Origin: Variovorax sp. dw_308
GTDB lineage: Bacteria > Pseudomonadota > Gammaproteobacteria > Burkholderiales > Burkholderiaceae_C
DNA: 64,000 bases
Direction of reading: 5' to 3'
NCBI RefSeq assembly: GCF_019207085.1
Contig: NZ_JAATOM010000003.1
Coordinates: 248,001-312,000, forward strand
Shown: positions 35,580-44,820 of the stretch, one piece after another
Layout: every line of letters begins with the position of its first letter
Numbering within the stretch: the first letter of the stretch is position 1
Position numbers and translations under genes: made by a program
Notes under the pieces: generated by a model
Seen by the model: only the letters and a program-made list of their open reading frames with translations
What the model was told of the DNA's origin: nothing
The model's database searches: none

Positions 35580-36839
35580 TCAAGCCCTGGCCCGCCGCGC
35601 CAGCCACAGGCGCAGCAGGGCGAGGATGGCCAGCAGGGTCAGCGCCGCGCCCGCCAGCGATGCATGGATGCCGACCGCGCTGCCGCCCAATCCCACCGTG
35701 ATGCCTGCAAACGCGCGCAGCCCCAGCGCCGACATGTTAAACAGCCCGATCACGCGACCACGCGACGCGGCCGGGGCGTTCAATTGCACCAGCGTCTGCG
35801 CCATCGAACTGAAGGACAACTCGAAGACGCCCGCCGCGAACAGCAGCAGCAGCGCCAGCGGATACGAGCCGGTCGCCGCAAAGCCTGCAAGTGACAGGCA
35901 CCAGCACATGCAAAGCACCAGCGCGGTCGAAGGCGCCGGGCGTAGCAGGCCACCACGACTCTCCATCAGCAGGCCGGCCAACAATGCACCGGCGGCGTCG
36001 GCTGCGAGCAGCATGCTGTAGGTGGTGCCGGGGTCGCCGTGGCCGAGGTCACGCGCGAAGCCCGGCATCTGGGCCTGGTAGCTGTTGGCGACGAAGAAGG
36101 ACGCCAGCCCCGCCAGCAGGATCATCGAACCCAATGATGGATCGGAGCGCACTTCGCGGATCGTCTGGAGGATGTCGGCCAGGCCGCGCACCGCACGCGG
36201 CGGCGCGCCACCGCCCTTGCGAAAGCGCGGCCCGTACGGCGCACGCCACAGCCAGAGAAAGGCCGGCAGGAAGAACACGGTGTTGAGCAGCAGGCCGTAG
36301 CGCGGCCCGATGGTCAGCATGATGAGCCCGCCGACTGCCGGACCCACCAGCACGCCGAGGTAGCGCGCGGTCGCGAGCAGGCGCACGCCGCTCGGCAGGT
36401 CGCGCGAGGGCACCACGTCATGCAGCAACAGTTGCGTGGCGCCCTGCCACAGCACGCCGGCGCAGCCGTGGATGATGAGCAGCACCATCGCATGCCACAT
36501 CTGCAGCGTGTCGGTGATGAAGAAGTACGCCCATCCGGCCGACGCCGTCATGAACAGCGCCATGCCGCACTGGATCAGCCGTCGCGGGTCGACCCGGTCG
36601 GCCAGCGCACCCACCGGCACGGAGAACAGCAGGAAGGGCAGCCAGTGCGACACCACCGCGAAGCCGCCCAGCGCGGGCGACTGGAACTTCTGGAAGGCCA
36701 TCCAGTAGCTGATCACGTGCTCGACGTTGTCGGCCATCATGGCCAGCAGGTAGGTGCCGACGAGCGCCTGGTAGCCGGGATGGCGCAAGGCTGCGAAAGA
36801 TGGCGCTGGCGGCTGCGTGGTGTTGGGAGTGGCAGACAT
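35580..36839 (-). CDS. MFS transporter (EntS/MFS_3-like exporter)
   Basis: A 419-residue major facilitator with 12 spans and the MFS_3/EntS pattern: N-terminal FAALRHPGYQALVGTYLLAMMADNVEHV, motif A VGALADRVDPRRLIQCGM, VLWQGATQLLLHDVVPSRDLPSG and RYLGVLVGPAVGGLI. EntS-type carriers export siderophores or other small secreted products. The gene lies eight bases downstream of nothing obvious but is followed on the same strand, upstream in transcription, by the flavodoxin-like gene, whose stop is 8 bp away. They may form one unit. Confidence 0.85.
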   Translation of the reverse strand: MSATPNTTQPPAPSFAALRHPGYQALVGTYLLAMMADNVEHVISYWMAFQKFQSPALGGFAVVSHWLPFLLFSVPVGALADRVDPRRLIQCGMALFMTASAGWAYFFITDTLQMWHAMVLLIIHGCAGVLWQGATQLLLHDVVPSRDLPSGVRLLATARYLGVLVGPAVGGLIMLTIGPRYGLLLNTVFFLPAFLWLWRAPYGPRFRKGGGAPPRAVRGLADILQTIREVRSDPSLGSMILLAGLASFFVANSYQAQMPGFARDLGHGDPGTTYSMLLAADAAGALLAGLLMESRGGLLRPAPSTALVLCMCWCLSLAGFAATGSYPLALLLLFAAGVFELSFSSMAQTLVQLNAPAASRGRVIGLFNMSALGLRAFAGITVGLGGSAVGIHASLAGAALTLLAILALLRLWLARRARA

Positions 36840-36847
36840 TCAATGGA

Positions 36848-37345
36848 TCAGTAAACGCCAAGCGCGAGGCCCGCGGACAGTGCGGCGCCGAGTTCACGGC
36901 ACTGTGCAAGGTCGGCGGCGCCGATCTGCTTGGGCCGCAGGATGGCTTCGGGCGTCTGCGCATGCGTGCAGACGATGAGCGTCGGCGCGACCTGCTTCAA
37001 GCGCCAGCCGGTGGCGATGCGTTCCAGCTGGCGCAACGCGTTCTGGCCGTCACTGCCGGCGCAGACCAGTGCGAGGTAGGGCCGGCCATTGAGGCGGTCG
37101 AGTGCGGCGTAGTAGCAACGGTCGAAGAAATCCTTCATGAGGCCGGCCATCGCTGCCAGGTTCTCCGGCGTCGCGAAAAGGTAGGCGTCGGCGGCCAGCA
37201 CATCCTCGGGCCCGGCCTCCGATGCGCGCAGCAGGCGGACGCGCACGCCGCTTTCCTCACGCGCACCTTGGGCGGCCGCGTGGGCCATCTGCTCGGAGCC
37301 GCCGGTCATGGAGTGGTAGACGATCAACAGCGTCTTCGAAGTCAT
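36848..37345 (-). CDS. flavodoxin-like NAD(P)H-dependent oxidoreductase
   Basis: A 165-residue flavodoxin-fold protein. The FMN phosphate loop is YHSMTGGSEQMA (residues about 9-20), then ADAYLFATPENLAAMAGLMKDFFDR with the flavin-contact FATPEN and the YGR-like LNGRPYLALVCAGSDGQNALRQL. It is expected to reduce or bind quinones or flavins in the cytoplasm. The start at 37345 is chosen over an open frame starting at 37444 because MTSKTLLIVYHSMTG is the family N-terminus. The RR gene is divergent. Exact substrate unknown. Confidence 0.82.
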   Translation of the reverse strand: MTSKTLLIVYHSMTGGSEQMAHAAAQGAREESGVRVRLLRASEAGPEDVLAADAYLFATPENLAAMAGLMKDFFDRCYYAALDRLNGRPYLALVCAGSDGQNALRQLERIATGWRLKQVAPTLIVCTHAQTPEAILRPKQIGAADLAQCRELGAALSAGLALGVY

Positions 37346-37482
37346 GGCCGGCCAGCATAGTGCGAACGGCCGCATCCCGCTTGCACGCCCCCGTGGCCCG
37401 AGCCTCACGTTTGCGCGCGAATGACTTTGGCGAATCCGGATCACGGCGTATAAGTACCACTTTTCCCACCAAGGACGCCGCG

Positions 37483-38646
37483 TTGAGCCTCGATCTCGAT
37501 CCAGACATTGCCCGTCGACCGGCCATCCTCGTGGTCGACGACACGCCGGACAACCTGATGCTGCTCAGCAACCTGCTCAAGGACCAATACGCGGTCAAGG
37601 TGGCGAACAGCGGCGAGAAGGCCCTGAAGATCGTGCGTGCCGGCGAGCCACCCGACCTGATCCTGCTCGACGTGATGATGCCTGGCCTCTCCGGCCACGA
37701 TGTCGCGCGCCAGCTCAAGGCCGACCCGACGACCCGCGACATCCCGATCATCTTCCTGACCGCGCTGTCCTCCGAGAAGGACGAGACGCTCGGCCTCGAA
37801 ATAGGCGCGGCCGACTACATCACGAAGCCGATCCGACCGCCCGTGATGCTGGCGCGCGTGGATACGCAACTGAAGATCAAGGCCGCCGCCGACTTCCTGC
37901 GCGACCAGAAGGACTACCTGGAGCAGGAGGTGGCCCGGCGCACGCGCGAGATCTCGGCGATCCAGGACGTCACCATCCTGGCGATGGCCTCGCTGGCCGA
38001 GGCGCGCGACAACGAGACCGGCAACCACATCCGCCGCACGCAGCATGACGTCAGGGTGCTCGCCGAGCAGTTGCGCGAGCATCCGCGCTTCGGCCATTTC
38101 CTCGACGATGCAACGATCGCGCTGCTGTTCAAGTCGGCGCCGCTGCACGACATCGGCAAGGCCGGCATTCCGGACCGCATCCTGCTCGCGCCGGGCACGC
38201 TGAGCCCGGAGGAATTCGAGATCATGAAGACCCACACCACGCTGGGTCGCGACGCGATCGAGCAGGCCGAGCGCCAGCTCGGCACCGACGTGGCCTTCCT
38301 GCGCGTGGCCAAGGACATCATCTACAGCCACCAGGAAAAGTGGGACGGGAGCGGCTACCCCGAAGGCCTGGCCGGCGACGCCATTCCGATCGCCGCGCGG
38401 CTCATGGCGCTGGCCGACGCCTACGACACGCTCACCAGCCGGGGCGTCTACAAGGACGGCATGTCGCACGACGAAGCGGTGCAGCTGATCGAGGAAGGCC
38501 GGGGCACGCACTTCGACCCCGACATCGTCGACGCCTTCCTTGCACGCACCGACGACTTCCGCCAGATCGCCCTGCGCTTCGCCGACACCGACGAGGACAT
38601 CGCGCGGAAGATGGAGGCACTGGTCTTCATCGCCGAGTCGGCCTGA
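37483..38646 (+). CDS. response regulator with HD-GYP domain (c-di-GMP phosphodiesterase-type)
   Basis: A 387-residue output regulator. Receiver domain (about residues 10-130: VVDDTPDNL, DLILLDVMMPGLSG with the phospho-Asp, FLTALSSE, and K in YITKP), a short coiled coil (about 135-165), then an HD-GYP domain (about 175-370: NETGNHIRRTQH, SAPLHDIGKAGIPDRIL, SHQEKWDGSGYP). The HD and GYP residues for c-di-GMP hydrolysis are present. No ATG exists in the proper frame; TTG at 37483 has AAGGA seven bases before it and gives a normal N-terminus. It lies 48 bp before the hybrid kinase gene, so the pair probably forms one signalling unit. Confidence 0.92.
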   Translation: MSLDLDPDIARRPAILVVDDTPDNLMLLSNLLKDQYAVKVANSGEKALKIVRAGEPPDLILLDVMMPGLSGHDVARQLKADPTTRDIPIIFLTALSSEKDETLGLEIGAADYITKPIRPPVMLARVDTQLKIKAAADFLRDQKDYLEQEVARRTREISAIQDVTILAMASLAEARDNETGNHIRRTQHDVRVLAEQLREHPRFGHFLDDATIALLFKSAPLHDIGKAGIPDRILLAPGTLSPEEFEIMKTHTTLGRDAIEQAERQLGTDVAFLRVAKDIIYSHQEKWDGSGYPEGLAGDAIPIAARLMALADAYDTLTSRGVYKDGMSHDEAVQLIEEGRGTHFDPDIVDAFLARTDDFRQIALRFADTDEDIARKMEALVFIAESA

Positions 38647-38694
38647 GGACATGGCGCCGCTGCCGCCTACCGGCGCCTGCCCCTAGCGCGAGCC

Positions 38695-41600
38695 ATGCGC
38701 AAGCTGCTGCGATTGCTCGAACGCCTCACGCTGCGCCGCAAGCTGGTGCTCGGCTTCGGGTCGGTGATGCTGCTGACGCTCGCGCTGGGCGTCCAGAGCC
38801 TGCTCACACAGCAGCTCTTCAACCGCGACTTCCAGCGCCTGCAGTCGATGGAAGTGGTGGGCATGGCGCGCGCCAAGGAGGCACAGATCCATCTCGTGTG
38901 GCTTCGCCTGACCCTGCGCAATGCCATGTGGGCGGCGACTCCGGCGCAGCGGGACGACCTGCTGAACCTCTTCGAGGTCCGGCGCGACCAGCTGCACACC
39001 GCGATCGCGCAGATCCGGCCCACGCTGTCGCGACGCGAGAACATCGAGCGGCTGGAACAGTTCAATGCGCTGCTGGCGCAGATGGAAACCGCCAGTGAAG
39101 AACTGATCGCCGTATCCCGCAGAGGATCACCGGAACAGGCGCGAAGCCTGGTCGATGGTGACGCCATCGAGCTCCAGGCCGCGCAGGCAGAAGGCCTGCT
39201 CGCACAGATCGCGGCCGAGAAGGAGCAAGGCGCCGACCAGGCGGCCGACGATATTCGCAGGTTTGCCGGCCGCAACGCGACGCTGTCCCTGGGGCTGCTG
39301 CTGGGCGGTCTGGCACTGACGGTGCTGTGGTCATGGATGATCGCGGCGTCGATCCGCCGGCCGAATACGCTCGTTCGGCTGTCGGTCGATGCACTGGCGC
39401 GCGGCCAGCTGCACCAGCAGGTGCCGCATACCGACCTGCCCAACGACGTGGGCGAGCTCGCGCGGGCCGTGTCCACGTTGCAGTCCGAGCTGCAACAGCT
39501 GGACGAGCAGCGGTGGAACAAGAACCACCAGGCGCTGATCCTGGCCGAATTGCAGCAGGCGGAAACGCCGGTCGAACTGGCCCGGCGCTTCCTGCGCGGC
39601 ATCGGTCCGCTGCTCGACGTCACGCGGGGCGCCCTCTACCGCGTCGATACCCCGGTGCGCGCACTGGAACTGATCGGTGCGCATGCGATCGTGCCGGTCC
39701 GACCGCCGAGCGACCACCTCGCCTTCGGCGAAGGGGTTGCCGGCCGGTGCGCCGAGGAGGCGCGTGAGCTGCGCCGGGTGCCCGACGAAGTGGAGCAGAG
39801 TCCGTCCAGTGATCCGCATTCCGACCTGTTGGCGCACAGCTGGGTCACCGCCACGCCGGTCTTCCATGGCGCGCGCCTGCTGGGCGTGATCGAACTGATC
39901 AGCGGCATCGCACCGGGAGAAAAGGAACTCGCACTGCTGCGCGACCTGCTGCCCAAGCTGGCGATGAGCCTGACGATCGTCGAGCGCAACCAGGCCGTGC
40001 AGGAGCTGCTCGACCAGACGCGCGAGCAGTCCGCGTCGATCCGGGGCCAGGCCGACCGGCTCGCGGAACAGGCCGCCGAACTGCAGGCCCAGCAAGCCTC
40101 GCTGCAGGCCACCCGCGCCTGGTACCAGGGCATCGTCGAGGCGGCGCCCGACGGCATGCTCATCGTCGACGCCAAGGGCCGCATCGTGCTCGCGAATCCC
40201 GAACTGCACCGCCTCTTCGGCTATCCCGAGGGCGAACTGATCGGCCAGCCGATGGAGATCCTCGTGCCACCCGGCGTCCGCGCGCAACACCCCGGCCTGC
40301 GCGCGGGCTTCATGACGCAGGGCCTCACGCGGCAGATGGGCAGCTCGCAGATGGACCTGCAGGGGCAGCGCAAGGACGGCAGCCGCTTCACGCTGGAAAT
40401 CGGTCTCGCGCAACTGCCGGCCATCGACGCAAGGGGCGTCTGCGTGTGCGCATCGGTGCGAGACATCACCGCGCGCCGCGCGATCGAGGAAGCCGTGCGC
40501 GACACGGAGGAGCGCTTCCGCCGGGTCATCGAACAAGCGCCGGCGGGCCTGTTGATCGCGGACGACGACACCGAGGCGCTGCTGTTCACCAACCACAAGC
40601 TTGCGGAGGTGTTCGGCGAACCCGTCGAGCGTGTGACGTACAGGGCTGATCGCGTCAAGTTCTGGGCGGAGCCCGAAGAGTTGGCCCGCTTCATCGAGCT
40701 TGTCGGGGCGAACGAGATCGTGCGCGACTTCGAGGCCACCTTCAGGCGGCGCGACGGCAGCTTGCGCCATGTGCTGGTGTCGTCGACCCGGGTCCGCGCG
40801 GGCGGCCGGACGATCGCCGGCAACTGGTACTTCGATATCACCGACCGCAAGGCCGCCGAGGCCGAGGCGCAGCGCGCCCTGGAAATTGCCGAGGAGGCCA
40901 CGCGCGTGAAGAGCGACTTCCTCGCCAACATGAGCCACGAGATCCGCACGCCGATGAACGCCATCATCGGCATGAGCCACCTCGCATTGAAGACCGGGCT
41001 GGACGCGCGCCAGCGCAACTACATCGAGAAGGTGAACCGCGCCGCCGAGAGCCTGCTGGGCATCATCAACGACATCCTGGATTTCTCGAAGATCGAGGCC
41101 GGCAAGATGAGCCTGGAAGAGGCGCCGTTCCGGCTCGAGGAGGTGCTCGACGACTTCGCCAGCATGGTGAGCCTGAAGGCCGAGGGCAAGGGCCTGGAGC
41201 TGCTGTTCAGCACGCCGGCCGGCTTGCCCACCGCGCTGGTCGGCGACCGGCTGCGGCTCGGCCAGGTGCTCATCAACCTGGGCAACAACGCCGTCAAGTT
41301 CACCGATGCGGGCGAGATCGTCGTCGGCGTCCAGGTGCAGGAGTTGCACGACGACCGCGTGGCGCTCCGCTTCCGGGTGCGCGACACCGGCATCGGCATG
41401 ACGCCGGAGCAGATGACACGCATGTTCCAGCCCTTCAGCCAGGCGGACGGCTCGATCACACGCCGCTACGGCGGCACCGGGCTGGGCCTGACCATCTCCA
41501 AGAACATCGTCGAGATGATGAGCGGGCGCATCTGGGTCGAGAGCGAGGCGGGCCGGGGGTCGACTTTCCATTTCACGGCGCAGTTCGGCTTGCAGGCGCT

Positions 41601-43182
41601 GTCGCCATCGCAAGTGCGCCACATGCTCAGGGCTGACGAGTTGCAGGGCCACCGTGCGTTGGTGGTGGACGACAACGCGAGCGCGCGCGAGATCCTGTCG
41701 GAGATGGCCCGGAGCTTCGGGCTCGAGGTGGATGTCGCGCGCAGCGGGCAGGAGGCCGTCGCGCTGGTGGCTGCGTCGGAAGGCACGGACCGCGCCTACG
41801 ACCTGGTGTTGATGGACTGGAAGATGCCAGGCATGGATGGCGTCGAGGCCACGGCGCGCATCCACGCCGGCGCGCCGGGGCAAGCGGGCCGGCCGCCCGC
41901 GGTGATCATGGTCACCGCCCTCGCCCGCCACGAGGCGCAGGAGGCCGCCGATCGGCGCGCCGTGAGCCTGCCGCTGGTGCTGAACAAGCCGGTCACGCCG
42001 TCGACGCTGCTGGAGGCGATCGGCGAGGCGCTCGGCAAGACGCAGGGGGCCGAGCGCCGCAGCGCGCCCGACGCGGCGCCCGGCTACAGCGCCATGGCGC
42101 AACTGGCCGGTGCTCGGGTTCTGCTGGTGGAGGACAACGACGTGAACCAGGAACTGGCGCGGGAACTGCTGGAAGGCGCCGGCATCGAGGTGGTCATCGC
42201 CGGCGACGGCGCGCAGGCGCTGGCGCTGCTCGCCCAGGACGCCGCCTTCGACGGCGTGCTGATGGACTGCCAGATGCCCGTGCTCGACGGCTACGCGGCC
42301 ACGCGCCAGCTGCGCGAGCAGGACCGCTTCCGCGACATGCCCATCCTTGCGATGACGGCCAACGCGATGGTCGGCGATCGCGACAAGGCGTTGGCCAGCG
42401 GCATGAACGACCACATTGCCAAGCCGCTGAACGTGGCGGCGATGTTCGCGACGATGGCGAAGTGGATTCGCCCGGGAAAGGGCTCGCCACCGGCACAGGC
42501 GACGGGCCGTGGCCACGTCGCGCCGCAAGCTGCCGAAGCGCGCCCGGTGCTGCCGGCGCTGCCGGGCATTGACCAGGCCGCCGGACTGGCCACGTGCCAG
42601 GGCAAGGCCGATCTCTATCGCCGCCTGCTCGTCAAGTTCCGCGACTCGCAGGCAGCTTTTCCGCAGGCTTTTGCGCAGGCGCTGAAGGGCGATGACGCCG
42701 CGGCGCCGGCCCGGGTCGCCCACACGCTGCGGGGCACTGCCGGCAATATCGGTGCATCAGCGCTGGCCCAAGCCGCGGCTGCGCTCGAAGACGCCTGCCA
42801 GCAGGGCCTTCGGGGCGATGCGCTGCACGAACCGCTGGCGGCGGTGATGAGTGAGTTCACGCCGGTGATGGAGGGGCTGCGCCAACTCGACTCGGCGGCG
42901 GCATCCGTGCCGACGGGGCCGGCGATCGAGCTTGATCTGGGGAGCTTCGCACCGCTGGTCAAGCGGCTGAAGCAGCGGCTGGTCGCCAGCGATCCGGCAG
43001 CGGTGGAGCTTGCCGCCGAACTCGAGAAGGCCCTGGCCGCGCACCCGGCGCACCGGGCCGCGCTGCGCCGTGTCGGCGGCAAGGTCAACGACTTCGATTT
43101 CGACGAGGCGCTGGGCTTGCTCGAGGCCTGGGAGAGCGGATGGCCTGCCCGGGCCTCAGCTCAGGCTGCGGGCTCCGCGTAA
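38695..43182 (+). CDS. hybrid sensor histidine kinase (HAMP, GAF, two PAS, HisKA, HATPase, two receivers, Hpt)
   Basis: A 1495-residue membrane kinase. Two spans (about residues 14-36 and 196-218) frame an all-helical sensor, then HAMP (about 219-275), GAF-like domain (about 285-430), two PAS domains (about 475-600 and 605-715), HisKA with phospho-His748 (NMSHEIRTPMNAIIGMSHL), HATPase with GGTGLGLTISKNIVEMM, receiver 1 with Asp1041 (VLMDWKMPGMDG), receiver 2 with Asp1191 (VLMDCQMPVLDG) and an Hpt domain with His1343 (VAHTLRGTAGNIGA). A further helical region ends it. All phosphorelay residues are present, so phosphate can travel His-Asp-His to the HD-GYP protein. The signal is unknown. Confidence 0.93.
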   Translation: MRKLLRLLERLTLRRKLVLGFGSVMLLTLALGVQSLLTQQLFNRDFQRLQSMEVVGMARAKEAQIHLVWLRLTLRNAMWAATPAQRDDLLNLFEVRRDQLHTAIAQIRPTLSRRENIERLEQFNALLAQMETASEELIAVSRRGSPEQARSLVDGDAIELQAAQAEGLLAQIAAEKEQGADQAADDIRRFAGRNATLSLGLLLGGLALTVLWSWMIAASIRRPNTLVRLSVDALARGQLHQQVPHTDLPNDVGELARAVSTLQSELQQLDEQRWNKNHQALILAELQQAETPVELARRFLRGIGPLLDVTRGALYRVDTPVRALELIGAHAIVPVRPPSDHLAFGEGVAGRCAEEARELRRVPDEVEQSPSSDPHSDLLAHSWVTATPVFHGARLLGVIELISGIAPGEKELALLRDLLPKLAMSLTIVERNQAVQELLDQTREQSASIRGQADRLAEQAAELQAQQASLQATRAWYQGIVEAAPDGMLIVDAKGRIVLANPELHRLFGYPEGELIGQPMEILVPPGVRAQHPGLRAGFMTQGLTRQMGSSQMDLQGQRKDGSRFTLEIGLAQLPAIDARGVCVCASVRDITARRAIEEAVRDTEERFRRVIEQAPAGLLIADDDTEALLFTNHKLAEVFGEPVERVTYRADRVKFWAEPEELARFIELVGANEIVRDFEATFRRRDGSLRHVLVSSTRVRAGGRTIAGNWYFDITDRKAAEAEAQRALEIAEEATRVKSDFLANMSHEIRTPMNAIIGMSHLALKTGLDARQRNYIEKVNRAAESLLGIINDILDFSKIEAGKMSLEEAPFRLEEVLDDFASMVSLKAEGKGLELLFSTPAGLPTALVGDRLRLGQVLINLGNNAVKFTDAGEIVVGVQVQELHDDRVALRFRVRDTGIGMTPEQMTRMFQPFSQADGSITRRYGGTGLGLTISKNIVEMMSGRIWVESEAGRGSTFHFTAQFGLQALSPSQVRHMLRADELQGHRALVVDDNASAREILSEMARSFGLEVDVARSGQEAVALVAASEGTDRAYDLVLMDWKMPGMDGVEATARIHAGAPGQAGRPPAVIMVTALARHEAQEAADRRAVSLPLVLNKPVTPSTLLEAIGEALGKTQGAERRSAPDAAPGYSAMAQLAGARVLLVEDNDVNQELARELLEGAGIEVVIAGDGAQALALLAQDAAFDGVLMDCQMPVLDGYAATRQLREQDRFRDMPILAMTANAMVGDRDKALASGMNDHIAKPLNVAAMFATMAKWIRPGKGSPPAQATGRGHVAPQAAEARPVLPALPGIDQAAGLATCQGKADLYRRLLVKFRDSQAAFPQAFAQALKGDDAAAPARVAHTLRGTAGNIGASALAQAAAALEDACQQGLRGDALHEPLAAVMSEFTPVMEGLRQLDSAAASVPTGPAIELDLGSFAPLVKRLKQRLVASDPAAVELAAELEKALAAHPAHRAALRRVGGKVNDFDFDEALGLLEAWESGWPARASAQAAGSA

Positions 43183-43364
43183 GCGCGCAGGTCCACCGTG
43201 CGGCTGCCATCGTCGGCCAGCAGGCGCAGGCTGGCGGGCGCGTCTTGCGGGTCGGCGATCAACACGCCGCGGCAGCGAACGTCCCGGTCGCTACTTGGTG
43301 CGCCCCGGAGGCTGCGCGCAAGGGCGGCGATTTGTTCGAAGAAATTTGTCCGGCGCAGGCCGCG
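43161..43364 (-). other. open in-frame extension behind livF, function unsupported
   Basis: After the livF TGA (43365-43367) the same frame stays open for 67 codons (THNFFEQ-like start without ATG, then RSLRGAPSS, CRGVLIADPQDAPAS, LRLLADDGSRTVDL) to a stop at 43161. No ATG or GTG with a ribosome site is evident. It could be a small gene with a rare start or chance openness in GC-rich DNA. It overlaps the end of the convergent kinase gene by 22 bp. Confidence 0.25.
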
Positions 43365-44069
43365 TCAGCGCGCCACGCCCAGCAATCGCTCCAGCACTTC
43401 AGGTTGCGCACGCAAGGCCGCGGCGCTGTCGGTGTGGACGACCGTGCCGTGGTCCAGCACGACGGCCGTGTCGGAGATCGCGAGGATCGCCTGCGGATGC
43501 TGCTCCACGATGATGGCCGCGAGGCCCTCGTCCTGCGTGATGCGGCGGATCGCGCGCAGCAGCTCTTCCACGATGATCGGCGCCAGGCCTTCCAGCGGCT
43601 CGTCGAGCAGCAGCAGCTTGGGGTTGACCACCAGCGCGCGGCCGACCGCCAGCATCTGCTGCTCGCCACCCGAGAGCTGCGTGCCGAGGTTCCCCTTGCG
43701 CTCCGCGAGCCGCGGGAACATCTCGTAGACGCGTTGCGGGTTCCACTTGCCGGGGCGCTCCACGGCCGTCAGGTTCTCATGCACCGTGAGCGACTTGAAG
43801 ATGTTGCGCTCCTGCGGCACCCAGCCGATGCCCGCGGCTGCGCGCTGGTGCGGCGCGAGCTTGTCCAGCGCCGCCCCGCCGAGCGTGATGCGCCCGCCGT
43901 GCTGGCGCGTGGCGCCGGCCAGCGTGTTGATGAAGGTGGTCTTGCCGGTGCCGTTGCGGCCGAGCAGCGCGAGCGTCTGGCCGACGCCGAGCGTCAGGGA
44001 CACATCGTGCAGGACAACAGCTTCGCCGTAGCCGGCGCTGAGCGTTTCTACCTTGAGCAGTTCAGACAT
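43365..44069 (-). CDS. livF: branched-chain/amide ABC transporter ATP-binding protein LivF
   Basis: A 234-residue ABC ATPase of the HAAT family (amino acids, amides, short acids). Walker A LGRNGTGKTTFINTLAG (about residues 36-52), Q-loop QERNIF, signature LSGGEQQMLAVGRALVV, Walker B LLLLDEPLEGLAP and the switch His in VEQHP are intact. The ATG at 44069 has GGAG seven bases upstream and overlaps the end of livG by eight bases; an ATG at 44081 is an alternative. LivF and LivG together power the LivHM permease. Confidence 0.94.
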   Translation of the reverse strand: MSELLKVETLSAGYGEAVVLHDVSLTLGVGQTLALLGRNGTGKTTFINTLAGATRQHGGRITLGGAALDKLAPHQRAAAGIGWVPQERNIFKSLTVHENLTAVERPGKWNPQRVYEMFPRLAERKGNLGTQLSGGEQQMLAVGRALVVNPKLLLLDEPLEGLAPIIVEELLRAIRRITQDEGLAAIIVEQHPQAILAISDTAVVLDHGTVVHTDSAAALRAQPEVLERLLGVAR

Positions 44070-44820
44070 GCGTGGCTCCATGGCCCAGGTAGACCTCCTT
44101 CACCTTCGGGTCGTTGGCGATCTGCTCCGGGTTGCCTTCGGTCAGCAGCGTGCCGTTGACCAGCACCGTCATGCGGTCGGCGAAGCTGAAGACCAGGTCC
44201 ATGTCGTGCTCGATGAGCAGCACCGACACATCGGCCGGCAATGCGGCGACGGTCTGCAGCAGTTCCTCGCGTTCGCCCGCGGGCACGCCGGCCACGGGCT
44301 CGTCGAGCAGCAGCACACGCGGCTCGCAGGCCAGCGCGATTGCGATCTCCAGCAGGCGGCGCTTGCCATAAGCGAGTTGCTTGACGGGTTGCCCGGCCAC
44401 CTCGGCCAGGCGGAAATGTTCCAGCAACTCGCCGGCCCGTTCGACCACGCGCTTGTCTGCGCCCAGCGGCTTCCACCACTGCGCCGACAAGCCCTGCTGC
44501 CGCGACACCACGAGCGCCAGCGTCTCCAGCGACGTCATCGAGTCGAACAACTGGTTGATCTGGAAGGTGCGCACCATGCCGCGCGTCACACGCTTGTGCG
44601 GCGCGAGTTTGGTGATGTCCTCGCCGAGCAGTTCGATGCGGCCTTCGGTGGGCGTGAGCACGCCTGTCAGCAGGTTGATGAGCGTGGTCTTGCCGGCGCC
44701 GTTCGGGCCGATCAGGGCATGTCGCGCGCCGCGCTTCAGGTTGAGCGAGACGTTGTTGGTGGCGGTGATGCCGCCGAAGCGCATCACGAGGCCGGTGGCG
44801 GAAAGGACTACCTCCGTCAT
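44062..44820 (-). CDS. livG: branched-chain/amide ABC transporter ATP-binding protein LivG
   Basis: A 252-residue ABC ATPase. Walker A IGPNGAGKTTLINLLTG (about residues 37-53), Walker B LLLLDEPVAGVPAGE, switch His LLIEHDMDLV, and C-terminal GTLLTEGNPEQIANDPKVKEVYLG, the LivG ending, identify it. The signature is LAYGKRRLLEIAIAL, the form seen in LivG. Its ATG overlaps the livM stop as ATGA (44817-44820), and its last eight bases overlap livF. The frame is open upstream in livM but those codons are not used. Confidence 0.94.
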   Translation of the reverse strand: MTEVVLSATGLVMRFGGITATNNVSLNLKRGARHALIGPNGAGKTTLINLLTGVLTPTEGRIELLGEDITKLAPHKRVTRGMVRTFQINQLFDSMTSLETLALVVSRQQGLSAQWWKPLGADKRVVERAGELLEHFRLAEVAGQPVKQLAYGKRRLLEIAIALACEPRVLLLDEPVAGVPAGEREELLQTVAALPADVSVLLIEHDMDLVFSFADRMTVLVNGTLLTEGNPEQIANDPKVKEVYLGHGATHV

